Source of the DNA: JAGOUB01 sp964640945
GTDB taxonomy: Bacteria; Patescibacteriota; Gracilibacteria; Peribacterales; Peribacteraceae
NCBI GenBank assembly: GCA_964640945.1
Contig: CAZXIV010000011.1
Span: 1-43,911, forward strand
Direction: 5' to 3'
Length of the DNA: 43,911 nt
Shown here: one piece after another, positions 34,401 to 42,021 of the stretch
Numbering within the stretch: position 1 is the stretch's first letter
How the letters are laid out: the number at the start of each line of letters is the position of its first letter
Position numbers and translations under genes: made by a program
The notes under the pieces: model-generated
The model's database searches: none
What the model was told of the DNA's origin: nothing
The model's input: the letters and a program-made list of their open reading frames with translations, nothing else

Positions 34401-36457
34401 TCGCCGGCAGCCAACATCGCCGGATCGAGGAAGTTGCCCGGAAGACATTCAGAACCATCCAGCGTTTCGTACGGATCGCTGCCATTATTCGGACAGCAGA
34501 TGCCGGGCACCTGGCAGGTGTCGTAGAATGTTGCGCCGCCCTCGGCGAGCAGGTTGACGGTCAGCGGGTCGTAGTACAGGCCGTCGTAGTAGTCACAGTA
34601 TGCCTGGTCTACTTTCTCGCCGGTGTACGTGTCTTCCTCGTACTCGAAGTAGCCGTACTGCTCCCAATCCGCGGGGTAGAAACAGCACAAGCCGGGTTCT
34701 TCTTGGCAGTTTTCGTCGCAACCGTCGTTGACATTGAAATTACCGTCATCGCACTGCTCGGTCACCATGCCGCCGTCATTGTCGTAGACCCAGTCGTCAC
34801 CATCCCCGTTCACAACGTAGGCACCATCTTGGACCGTGTTATCACCGCAGACGTACTGACAGGAAGGCGAGCAGCCGTACTCGGTGATGTTGCGCGTGCC
34901 GCCGTCGCTGCCGAAGCCAAGGTCGCAATCCTCGTTGGACTGGACTATGCCATCGCCGCACTCGCAGGAATCGTAGCGTCCGCCCGTGACAGTGCCGAAG
35001 CATTCGGAGCCAAGATAGGGATCATCCTGCCCGCACTCGTACCCGACATCCACCTCCGGGCGGAGGTCGCTTGGGACTTCGGCGCGGTAGGCACTACCAC
35101 CAGAGGGGCTGCGCTGACAATAGTAGATCGGCTGCATCTGGCAGTAGTTGTCGCAACCGTCACTGTTGATCGAGTTGCCATCGTCACACTGCTCAGTGAG
35201 CCAGTAGGTGTAGGCGTCGCCATTGTCATCGAAAGCGGTATCCCAAGCCCAGTAGTTCCCTTCGGCATCCACGACATAGGCGTTCTCATCGGTATAACCA
35301 TCACCACAAGTGGCCTCGCAATTGGGCGTGCAGCCGTAGTGGTCCTCGTTCCAGCTCAGGCCAGCGTCATCCTGACCAAGGTCACACTCTTCGTCGTAGT
35401 TTAAGTCGGTGTAGCCGTCGCCGCAGAAGCAGCTGGCATCCATGTCGGTTTCGGTCATGTTGCTCTCTTCCGCCGGAAAGAAACTGGGGCTGAGTTCGCC
35501 GCACAGCTGGCCCGTGAGGTACTCGCCGGTGTGCATGCCTGTCCAGCTGAGGAGATCGTAATAGTCGATCACTTCACTCACCGCTTGGCGGACATTCCCC
35601 TCGGTGCAGCAGTACAACTCCTCCATGAGGCAGGCGTCACTGCAGCCATCGCCGTCGCCAGTGAGTTCCGGTGCGCCGCCCTGGTCGATGCAGCTTTCCA
35701 TGTCTTGGGCATTGTAGATTTCGCTGTCGTACTCTTCGTCGATGACACACCAGCTGCCCTCATCACACTCTTCACCGACATCCACGTCCAATTCGCCGTT
35801 GCCGCAGAGGGGCACGGACGAATCCTCTCCGGAGGACACACTCGAAGAGCTGCTGCCGCAGGTGGCGTAGAAATCTGGCTCGCCGAAGCTGTCGTAGGTG
35901 ATTTCAAACACGGTGTATTCACCATCTCCGCAGGCCTCATCGGCCACTCTGCCTTCACCGGGAACGCTTTCGCTGCAGCAGATAGCATCGCAGATGCCCG
36001 CCGCTTGCTCCAGACCGATACACACATCGGGGCAGTAGCCGGGCGGAGAGATGCCGGCGGTAAATTCTTTATAAGAGCCACAGCAGCTGACAATGGCGGC
36101 GACGCCTCCCTCGGCATTGAACATCTCCGGCTGACGCTCACTATCTAAGCAGAATGCCGGCTCGGTTTCGGCACAGGCGGTGTCGCTAAACTCCCCTTCA
36201 TCAGCCATGTAGTAGTAGTACATCGGCGGGCTATTGCTATCGCAGGCGACGCCGTCGCTGCTGCCTGAACCGGCTGGACCACTGTCCAACGAACCGAAGT
36301 TGGAATTGGAGTTGAGGGTTTGGGCAAACGAAGTGGGGATACCGAGGTGGATCACACTCACGACGCCGAGCAGCACAGAAACGCACAGACAGAGCTGCGC
36401 GAGACGCCGTCCGAGGACGGAGACATGTTGGGCTTCCGGGAGGAGAGAAGGCGACAT
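31451..36457 (-). CDS. giant acidic secreted protein with 16 CC modules
   Basis: About 1668 residues. The frame opens at 36559, but the ATG at 36457 begins a proper signal peptide (LAQLCLCVSVLLGVVSVIHLG...SFAQ), so it is preferred. The first ~580 residues mix CC segments, DUF4215-type repeats and YCC...CxCG spacer domains. From about residue 590 to the end come 16 tandem modules of 50-70 residues, each opening with a CC doublet (GLCC, GICC, GVCC, FCC, YCC) and containing two further cysteines. Modules 2, 6 and 8 end with EF-hand-like loops, for example DVDANGSYDAEE; module 4 has a weaker one. The protein is extremely rich in Asp, Glu and Tyr, fitting calcium-dependent folding. There is no C-terminal anchor. 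Its stop overlaps the next gene's start by one base. I know no named family for the CC array. Confidence 0.8.
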   Translation of the reverse strand: MSPSLLPEAQHVSVLGRRLAQLCLCVSVLLGVVSVIHLGIPTSFAQTLNSNSNFGSLDSGPAGSGSSDGVACDSNSPPMYYYYMADEGEFSDTACAETEPAFCLDSERQPEMFNAEGGVAAIVSCCGSYKEFTAGISPPGYCPDVCIGLEQAAGICDAICCSESVPGEGRVADEACGDGEYTVFEITYDSFGEPDFYATCGSSSSSVSSGEDSSVPLCGNGELDVDVGEECDEGSWCVIDEEYDSEIYNAQDMESCIDQGGAPELTGDGDGCSDACLMEELYCCTEGNVRQAVSEVIDYYDLLSWTGMHTGEYLTGQLCGELSPSFFPAEESNMTETDMDASCFCGDGYTDLNYDEECDLGQDDAGLSWNEDHYGCTPNCEATCGDGYTDENAYVVDAEGNYWAWDTAFDDNGDAYTYWLTEQCDDGNSINSDGCDNYCQMQPIYYCQRSPSGGSAYRAEVPSDLRPEVDVGYECGQDDPYLGSECFGTVTGGRYDSCECGDGIVQSNEDCDLGFGSDGGTRNITEYGCSPSCQYVCGDNTVQDGAYVVNGDGDDWVYDNDGGMVTEQCDDGNFNVNDGCDENCQEEPGLCCFYPADWEQYGYFEYEEDTYTGEKVDQAYCDYYDGLYYDPLTVNLLAEGGATFYDTCQVPGICCPNNGSDPYETLDGSECLPGNFLDPAMLAAGDMNGEAYDVDANGSYDAEELSYACYETGVCCIDLDGDAAFDMYEISNDQSDVDFAYCNDIYNYFDYYTAFTPLSAVENPDDPAAECQIEGLCCYGDNTYDLTLQADCEPYPSVVFDPVFDQSIEVTITADYIPRDDADIDPQDYSLSVDEIEAACDASGICCYTSDDPEQSTYDIDVTRSYCNYYYGDFKPFDSLLEDEAPSEACSINGVCCYDESEYYAGEAPDRRTQSSCEDLWGGKYHTFDEANIDNDYSLTYAEMRAVCRPRGLCCIDYEGDGSDDTYQAGMTDEECGEYQNSGNADVRWFENSTIPSQYTDDDSTYTLSDYCPVAGLCCPGANSSAEPTRTTNPFDCEGTYVSFDVANRTEDSELDSDEITEACREPGYCCNALDMIEDEVYGSVECETPERFVSTVSVELTYEEQEVTWDLACAAYCCSAPLDEDGNYISVEVSNLAADYGDSYFEIGGACEDLSLDLVGTVQEGPEDVCSLFCCLEVDGEVGAEPTRTAYLVGAEDANTLCEYLYDDIDQPLSGGDGWGWPTFDESAACPENSATVCCTIEGEEVTLEAGEIAAGEYCNEVLNEADCSDADERDPSLCFQEMEAVAANERESDSAGDEPEPLCQLYCCDSYGDPYTDPAIDEYSPCDVQLVTDEMGEELSGGENSYPTYDKDLACPERPVYCCEGGEGVVEATDKNGKLLRNDEGAVIKAGDSCADFGNFNDFPAQAEWNQDYACDFFCCDAETEEQVELTTEQYNAVMDEDPDAWCNDFSDEYVEYVERPVGPSTECKYPKIYCCEGNEGGPTGKALVAYQNDGSGNNRYDDSYCYGPNPTRAFSEDMACCQGNADTCEVSGSCITGEIFGFEFVSCNPDTCAAGGCTPNALDEGVIGLIAVLTDYPWDAGVSCDVCNAAANPDELIAYACDYYGGYYKTDPSEWIGGDPPFVNEEEAAIWCQLVAADKECTVIDTLAMANYFGVDYFGGGWCQL
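31800..34700 (-). repeat. array of 16 CC-doublet protein modules
   Basis: At protein level the pattern is CC, 15-30 residues, C, 20-45 residues, C, 3-5 residues, then the next CC. Units diverge strongly in sequence and DNA identity between them is low, so this is an old array, unlike the recent repeats at 23245-24029. The motif loosely recalls the GACC..DGTC...DC...GG.W modules common in planctomycete surface proteins. Confidence 0.75.
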
Positions 36458-36662
36458 GGAGGCGGAGAATTGCGTTCGGCGGCGGCGTGCGGACAGTTGG
36501 GGCACGTGCCTGGGAGCGAGAGAATTACGGTGATTGTAGGGCAAGCCTTCGCCAATCATCTACTGGCCAGCCTTGCAAAACGTTCCCAACATGACGGAGT
36601 GATCGCTTGTGAGGTTTGATCAGCAGCTGGAACTAGGGGTGCCACTCTCATTTAAAGAGGAG

Positions 36663-39209
36663 TTACCGAGCGCACTGCGGATCGATCTCACAGTGGTAGC
36701 TCTCGAATCCCAGTGGATTGCCGAAAGCAGCGAAAATATTTCCCCAGCGATCGGGTAGGCCCGGGTGGCAGCCGATGGATCGGCAGGCATCGCGCGAGCA
36801 GAGGAAGTCATCGTCGCAGCGGGCGCAGAACGACTGGTTGCACTGACGGATGCGTTCGGTGAGACAGCCGGGGTTGCAACCGTCGCCGTCGGTGTCATTG
36901 CCGTCGTCGCACTGCTCGCCGGCATCGAGGATGCCATCGCCGCAACGAGCGGTCTGGCAATTGGTGCGGCAGGCACCGGCCAAATAATCGTCGTTGCGCC
37001 GGCCATCGTCGCACTGCTCGCCGGCCGCCTTGTTGATGAGGCCGTCGCCGCACTCCACCGGTGTACAGTCGGCGTCGCAATCGCTGGTAAAGCCGCCGGC
37101 GTCGCAGGCTTCGCCGTTATCACGCTGGCTATCGCCGCACGTGACGGACTGGCAGAGGGAGGTATCGAGACGACAATCGTCATCGCAGAGGATAAAGCCG
37201 CGCTGAGGCGTACCGAAGACCGACTCACAATCGGTGGGAATGAGGCCCTGCTCGCCGGCCGCAAAGTTGTTGCCGTCGCATTCTTCGTTTTCATCCACTG
37301 TCCCGTCGCCACAGATGGGCCGACGGCAGGCGCTATCGTCGATGGTGCAATCGGCCGTACAGGCGACCGTGCCGATGTAGCCGGCGCCCAGCCACGGGAC
37401 ATGGGCACACATGTTCAGGGCCAGACCTTCGCCGTTGAGCGCATAGAGGTCGCCGTCGCACCATTCTTCCATTTCAAGGAAGCCGTCGCCGCACGGGCAG
37501 ACGGCGTCGCGCTCGAGGGAGACGGTGGTGCTGGCGTCGAAGCTGGGATCGAGCGCGGCGCAGTTGGCGCCGACGAACGAGAGCTCGGGACGGACGTCTC
37601 GGACGGCGTCTTTGATCGCTTGGCGCTTGCCGGCTTCGCAGCAGTAGATGGCTTCGCGCCGGCAGATGGAGTTGCAACCGTCGCCGCCGACCTGGTTGGC
37701 GTCGTCGCACTCCTCACCGCTCTGACGTTGGCCGTCGCCGCAGCTCGCCAGCCGACAATCGGTGCGGCAGGCGCCGAGGACGCCGTCGACGTTTTGCCAG
37801 GCGTCGTCGCACTCTTCGCCGGCCTCCGGATTGACGTAGCCATCGCCGCAGGCCACGACGCTGCAATCACCATCGCAGGCGGCCGTATCGCCCCCTTCGT
37901 CGCAGCCTTCGCCCAGATTGAGAACCTCGTCGCCGCAGACGGCCAGTTGGCAGGCGGCGATATTAAACGTGCAGTCGGACGTGCACGTCAGCTCGCCCAG
38001 GCGCCACTGATCGACTGAGGAGCAAGTCGGCTCCTGGCCGTCGACGAGGCTGAACTCACCGGCATCGCACTGTTCACCGGCATCAAGACGGCCATTCCCG
38101 CACAGGCAGGGGGTTTGGGGCGAGACGGTCGCATTGATGGCCAAGTTGTAGGTCGGGTCGAAATCGGTACAGAGGGATCCCGCGCTGAGCGTGGGGTAGC
38201 GGCTACGGACCGCGGCGGGTACGGCGGTACGGACACCGCCGGCACAGCAATAGATCGGCTCAAAGAGGCAGTTGGGGCCGCAACCATCGCCGCCCAGGCG
38301 GTTGCCGTCCTCGCACTGCTCGCCGGAATCGACGATGCGGTTGCCGCACACAGCGGCCGGCGGCAAGACCGGCGCCGGTGCCGCTGAGGACGATGACGCG
38401 CGCGCTGAGGACGAAGAGGAGGTGACCGAGACAGCAGAAGAAGACACCGACCCCGACGAAGCCCGACTGCTGATAGAGGAGGATAACGATGACGATAAGG
38501 AGGAGAGCTTCTGGCAGGTACCCGAAGCGCACCCGCCCGTTTGGCCGGTGTTGGTGGTACAGGGTGTGCCTTCGAGGTTGTTCACCATCAGGCAGTGGCC
38601 GCGGCCATCGCACTGGGGACTCTTGCACGCCTGTGGCTCGCCGCAGGCGATGCCCACGGTTTGGAAGGTATCGGGCGGGCAGGTTTTGGTGCCGCCATTG
38701 CAGCGCTCAGCCACGTCGCAATCGTTGGCGGATTGCCGGCAGATGGCCACGTTGACGACAATGTCCGAGGGGCAGCTGGTAGAGACGCCGTCGCAGCGCT
38801 CGGCACTGTCGCACACATCGGTCTTCGCCCGGCAGATGGTGCCCGAGGGATAGATAGCATTCTCGGGGCAGGTGGACGTAACGCCGTCGCAGCGCTCGGC
38901 ACTGTCGCAACTGCCGGAGGCCGTCCGACAAACGGTATCGGGCGTGCGAAAACGGCAAGCATTGGAGCAGCAAGCGCCGCCATCGCACTGCTCCACACAG
39001 GTGCCGCCGAGGCAAGCGCCCTGCGGGCAATCGGCCGTGGTGGTGCAGGCGTCGTAACTCTCGCCGGAGACAGTGTTGCCGCAGGCGGGCGTTACCTGAG
39101 CCAACGCCCGGCCGCGTCCATCCGTGAGCAAGAGCGCAGCGGAAGCAATAAGGGTGACGAGCAGGCAGCCAATGACGACGATGCGGTCGAGGGAGGGAAC
39201 GCTCCGCAT
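36663..39209 (-). CDS. secreted protein with disintegrin-like and DUF4215-type repeats
   Basis: An 848-residue protein. Signal peptide: RIVVIGCLLVTLIASAALLL...ALAQ. Residues 43-90 form a small cysteine knot-like segment. Residues 94-180 hold three 32-residue repeats of the form CRxxxxxCDxAERCDGxxxxCPxD, strikingly like ADAM/snake-venom disintegrin loops. A poly-Ser/Ala linker (about 235-285) follows, then about ten DUF4215-type repeats interspersed with two YCC...CPCG/CLCG spacer domains. The C-terminal 60 residues (CARCDDDFLCSRDACRSIGC) are unrecognised, and there is no anchor. An adhesive role is suggested by both repeat types but unproven. It is first of the minus-strand surface cluster, divergent from glyS, with a gap of about 0.2 kb before the next gene's chosen start. 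Confidence 0.85.
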   Translation of the reverse strand: MRSVPSLDRIVVIGCLLVTLIASAALLLTDGRGRALAQVTPACGNTVSGESYDACTTTADCPQGACLGGTCVEQCDGGACCSNACRFRTPDTVCRTASGSCDSAERCDGVTSTCPENAIYPSGTICRAKTDVCDSAERCDGVSTSCPSDIVVNVAICRQSANDCDVAERCNGGTKTCPPDTFQTVGIACGEPQACKSPQCDGRGHCLMVNNLEGTPCTTNTGQTGGCASGTCQKLSSLSSSLSSSISSRASSGSVSSSAVSVTSSSSSARASSSSAAPAPVLPPAAVCGNRIVDSGEQCEDGNRLGGDGCGPNCLFEPIYCCAGGVRTAVPAAVRSRYPTLSAGSLCTDFDPTYNLAINATVSPQTPCLCGNGRLDAGEQCDAGEFSLVDGQEPTCSSVDQWRLGELTCTSDCTFNIAACQLAVCGDEVLNLGEGCDEGGDTAACDGDCSVVACGDGYVNPEAGEECDDAWQNVDGVLGACRTDCRLASCGDGQRQSGEECDDANQVGGDGCNSICRREAIYCCEAGKRQAIKDAVRDVRPELSFVGANCAALDPSFDASTTVSLERDAVCPCGDGFLEMEEWCDGDLYALNGEGLALNMCAHVPWLGAGYIGTVACTADCTIDDSACRRPICGDGTVDENEECDGNNFAAGEQGLIPTDCESVFGTPQRGFILCDDDCRLDTSLCQSVTCGDSQRDNGEACDAGGFTSDCDADCTPVECGDGLINKAAGEQCDDGRRNDDYLAGACRTNCQTARCGDGILDAGEQCDDGNDTDGDGCNPGCLTERIRQCNQSFCARCDDDFLCSRDACRSIGCHPGLPDRWGNIFAAFGNPLGFESYHCEIDPQCAR
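38669..38930 (-). repeat. three disintegrin-like in-gene repeats
   Basis: Three units of about 96 bases encode CRTASGSCDSAERCDG, CRAKTDVCDSAERCDG and CRQSANDCDVAERCNG, each continuing to CPxD or CPEN. Cysteine spacing is identical in all three. Confidence 0.85.
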
Positions 39210-39224
39210 AGGGGTTGCCGACTA

Positions 39225-39238
39225 CTCTATCAATAGAG
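39225..39238. promoter_or_regulatory. palindrome between divergent genes
   Basis: CTCTAT-CA-ATAGAG is a perfect 6+6 inverted repeat in the 54-base gap between the divergent surface-protein gene (start 39209) and glyS (start 39264). On the minus strand it contains an extended -10-like TGATAGAGT. It may be a shared operator or promoter element. Confidence 0.3.
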
Positions 39239-39263
39239 CGCACTCCTCCGCTATCCTCCGCGC

Positions 39264-40664
39264 ATGCCTGCCCAGTCTCTCGACCAGATTGTCTCCCTCT
39301 GCAAGCGCCGCGGTTTCATCTTCCCTGGTTCCGATATTTATGGCGGACTCGCCAATACCTGGGATTACGGCCCGCTCGGCATCGAACTCAAAAACCGTGT
39401 TCAACGCTTATGGTGGAACCGCTTTGTGCGCCAGCGCCGCGACATGGTCGGTTTGGAAAGCGGCATCTTGATGAACCCGAAAGTGTGGGAAGCGAGCGGT
39501 CACGTGGGCAACTTCGGCGATCCACTGGTGGACTGCAAAGCCTGCCAGCAGCGCTTCCGCGGCGACAAGCTGATTGAAGAAAAGCTCGGCGTCGAAGCGG
39601 CCGCCGTCTTGAAGCTCGACCAGGTCCAGCCGATGCTGATGGCCGAGAAGATCACCTGCCCTCACTGCGGCAAGCTCGAGTGGACCGTGGCCAAGAAATT
39701 CAGCCTGATGTTCAAGACACAGCAGGGTGTGATCGAAGGTGAGGGCGCCGACATCTACCTGCGGCCGGAAACAGCCCAAGGCATGTTCGTCGACTTTAAG
39801 CACGTGAGCCAAGCCATGCGCAAGCGCCTGCCGTTCGGCATCGCGCAGGTGGGCACCGTCTTCCGCAACGAAATCACCCCCGGCAACTTCACCTTCCGCA
39901 CCCGCGAGTTCCAGCAAATGGAAATTGAATATTTCATTGAGCCCGGCAGCGAAGGCCCCATCTTCGAACAGTGGAAAAACGAGATGTGGCAGTGGTGCCT
40001 GGATATCGGCCTTTCGCCGGAGCGTCTGCGCATCCGCGAACACACCAAGGAGGAACTCTCGCACTACAGCAGCCGCACGCTCGACATTGAGTACCAATAC
40101 CCCTGGGGTTGGGGCGAGCTCTACGGCTTGGCCAATCGCTCGGACTTCGACCTGACGCAGCATCAAAACGCCTCGGGCGAGGACATGCAGTTCACGGACC
40201 CGGATGATCCCCAGAAGAAATTCCTGCCGTACGTGGTCGAACCCACCTTCGGTCTGACACGCACCGTGCTGGCCCTGCTGCTCGAAGCCTACGATGAACA
40301 GAAACTGGCCGAAGACGATATCCGCACCGTCCTGCATTTTCAGCCAGTCATCGCCCCTATCGATGTCGCCATCCTGCCACTGAGTAAAAAGGAGCACCTG
40401 CTCGCCAAGGCGGACGAAGTGTATAAAAAAGTTATTCAAGAAACGAACCTGAACGTCGACTTCGACGTCACGGGCTCCATCGGCAAGCGCTACCGTCGCC
40501 AAGATGAGGTGGGCACGCCCAAATGCGTAACCGTCGACTTCGGCACCCTCGGCGAAGACGAAGCCCAGGGGCTCAAGGACACGGTCACCATCCGCGACCG
40601 CGACAGTTTGGAGCAGGTGCGCATCGGCCTCGACGAGCTGATCGCCAGCTTGAAGAAGAGCTAA
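39264..40664 (+). CDS. glyS: glycyl-tRNA synthetase, dimeric single-chain type
   Basis: A class II synthetase charging tRNA-Gly. The 466-residue single-chain form matches the alpha2 type found in Gram-positives, archaea and eukaryotes, not the two-subunit GlyQ/GlyS type. The opening GFIFPGSDIYGGLANTWDYG is diagnostic. Two CxxC pairs (CKACQQRF, CPHCGKLEW) could bind zinc. Motif 2 is FRNEITPGNFTFRTREF, and motif 3 lies in EPTFGLTRTVLALLLEAY. The C-terminal ~100 residues are the anticodon-binding domain. No Shine-Dalgarno is present; CTCCGCTATCCTCCGCGC precedes the ATG, with a TATCCT 6 bases before it that may be a -10 box. It is followed by a hairpin at 40673-40707. Confidence 0.96.
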   Translation: MPAQSLDQIVSLCKRRGFIFPGSDIYGGLANTWDYGPLGIELKNRVQRLWWNRFVRQRRDMVGLESGILMNPKVWEASGHVGNFGDPLVDCKACQQRFRGDKLIEEKLGVEAAAVLKLDQVQPMLMAEKITCPHCGKLEWTVAKKFSLMFKTQQGVIEGEGADIYLRPETAQGMFVDFKHVSQAMRKRLPFGIAQVGTVFRNEITPGNFTFRTREFQQMEIEYFIEPGSEGPIFEQWKNEMWQWCLDIGLSPERLRIREHTKEELSHYSSRTLDIEYQYPWGWGELYGLANRSDFDLTQHQNASGEDMQFTDPDDPQKKFLPYVVEPTFGLTRTVLALLLEAYDEQKLAEDDIRTVLHFQPVIAPIDVAILPLSKKEHLLAKADEVYKKVIQETNLNVDFDVTGSIGKRYRRQDEVGTPKCVTVDFGTLGEDEAQGLKDTVTIRDRDSLEQVRIGLDELIASLKKS

Positions 40665-40672
40665 GGCACGGA

Positions 40673-40707
40673 AAACCGGGAGTCGATTCGATGTCGACTC
40701 CGGGTTT
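40673..40707. terminator. bidirectional terminator-like hairpin
   Basis: AAACCGGGAGTCGA pairs with TCGACTCCGGGTTT, with one G-G mismatch and a 7-base loop. It lies between the convergent ends of glyS and the exported-protein gene. The T run is short on the plus side and TTTTCC on the minus side. Confidence 0.6.
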
Positions 40708-40728
40708 ATGGTGGGCGATCTTTCACGC

Positions 40729-41652
40729 TTACTTCTTTTTGCGGGTGGCCTGCCAGGCCTTGAGCTGCATCTCGGCCAGAGGCAGAGATTCACCCAAGGT
40801 CAGGTGGAGGCCAGGTTCGGCGGGGATGGACTTGGGCAGGTAGCCCGCTTCCTTGAGGGCCCGGATGTCTTCGCTGTTCCAGGTGCGGAAGCAGTTTATC
40901 TTCAGCATCTGCTCGTGCAGGCGCAGACATTCGGCTTTGACCGCGCTCTGCAGGTCTTTCTCCGAGAGATCGGTGAGGACCGTGGGATACTTGCCGTCGG
41001 CGGTGAGCGCGACCATCAGGGCGATGTGGCACTGGCCACGGTGATCGCCGTGTTCGACATTGCCCGACTTCACGGTTTTTGCCGTCAGTTCGGCCAGGTC
41101 GTCGAAGACCTTATCAGCGCCCCACTTTTCCTTGTCGGCGAAGAAGAACGGGGTGTTTGGGAAATCTTCTTTGCGGCCGACCCAGGGGTGGGTGACATCC
41201 TGGTACCAGTACGGCCGGGCCCAGACGAGGGCGACCGGCACACCCTTGAGAGAACCGAACTTGGCGTTGTAGGACTCGTGGGCCGGAAGGATGGATAGGC
41301 TGACTTTGTCGCCGGCCTGCAGGTTGATCTTGTGCGCGTGATCGTAGATCCGCGCCTTGTAGAGGGCTTTGCCGCCGCGCGTCACCTCGAGATCCGCGTC
41401 TTGCGGAAAGCCGTGGCGATGCTGATGGAGACAAAGGCTGTGTTCGCCAGCCGGCAGGACCGCAATCTCGCGGCCAGCCTTGGGGACGGCGTAGACCGGG
41501 ACGGACTGGGCTGTTTTCTGGCCGTAGTCGATTTCGATTACGACACCGAACTGCTGCCCGCCGTCGTGGACAGTGACGGGGATACCGTCAGCGCCTGCAA
41601 AACACGTGCTGAGCCCCATCGCGAAGACGAGGACAAGCGACATACGAAACAT
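40729..41652 (-). CDS. exported protein of unknown function
   Basis: About 307 residues. The signal peptide (MFRMSLVLVFAMGLSTCFA) could be of lipoprotein type, since LSTC is a weak lipobox. The mature part is beta-rich at first (IPVTVHDGGQQFGVVIEIDYG, EIAVLPAGEHSLCLHQH), then mixed, with HGDHRGQCHIALMVALTADG and a positively charged end, ATRKKK. No family is recognised. The start at 41652 is preferred because AAGGGG, a rare Shine-Dalgarno-like sequence here, lies 6 bases upstream and the signal peptide starts there. An ATG at 41697, nearer the promoter, would add 15 residues. It stands alone behind a palindromic promoter, so it is probably individually regulated. Confidence 0.65.
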   Translation of the reverse strand: MFRMSLVLVFAMGLSTCFAGADGIPVTVHDGGQQFGVVIEIDYGQKTAQSVPVYAVPKAGREIAVLPAGEHSLCLHQHRHGFPQDADLEVTRGGKALYKARIYDHAHKINLQAGDKVSLSILPAHESYNAKFGSLKGVPVALVWARPYWYQDVTHPWVGRKEDFPNTPFFFADKEKWGADKVFDDLAELTAKTVKSGNVEHGDHRGQCHIALMVALTADGKYPTVLTDLSEKDLQSAVKAECLRLHEQMLKINCFRTWNSEDIRALKEAGYLPKSIPAEPGLHLTLGESLPLAEMQLKAWQATRKKK

Positions 41653-41711
41653 GTGGACCCCTTCGTTTGTGAAAGACGCAAATTCTTCCGGAAACATCCG
41701 GCAGAGCTGCC

Positions 41712-41739
41712 AATGTATAATTTATTATACATTTGTCAA
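41712..41739 (-). promoter_or_regulatory. promoter with built-in operator-like palindrome
   Basis: On the minus strand a consensus TTGACA (-35, 41734-41739) is followed after 16 bases by TACATT (-10, 41712-41717). The interval 41712-41733 is a perfect 9+9 palindrome, AATGTATAA and TTATACATT around a 4-base centre, covering the -10 box and spacer. A repressor or activator dimer bound here would control the exported-protein gene. Confidence 0.65.
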
Positions 41740-41825
41740 TTTTGATAATGCGGTACCGCCCTTTGGCTACGCTCAGTGACACCGCTTGGCGGACGAGTCT
41801 TTTTGGGATAAGTGCCCTTATGGGC

Positions 41826-41854
41826 TTGCCCTTTGGCAGAACGATCGGTATAAA
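41826..41854 (+). promoter_or_regulatory. candidate promoter for rpsB-tsf
   Basis: TTGCCC (41826-41831), a 17-base spacer and TATAAA (41849-41854). It would yield a leader of about 160 bases before rpsB. Apart from this promoter and leader, the gap from 41740 to 42021 shows no gene. Confidence 0.5.
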
Positions 41855-42021
41855 AACTGCACCACACCGATTGATCGCAGCGGTCCTGCCCCCTCTTACT
41901 ATGTCTCCAGGGGGATCCTCCGCACCAGCGAAATGACGTCGGCTGTGTTGACCCAAGGATCCCAGCATTGGTTTCCGCCCTCGTGGCCGTTTGGCTGCGG
42001 GCTCCCCTTCTCTTCATTCTT

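Noticed and set aside
41740..41960. Possible small gene between the exported-protein gene and rpsB
   Set aside because: Short frames there (for example 41733-41936 and 41786-42052) have no recognisable features and overlap the rpsB leader and promoter.
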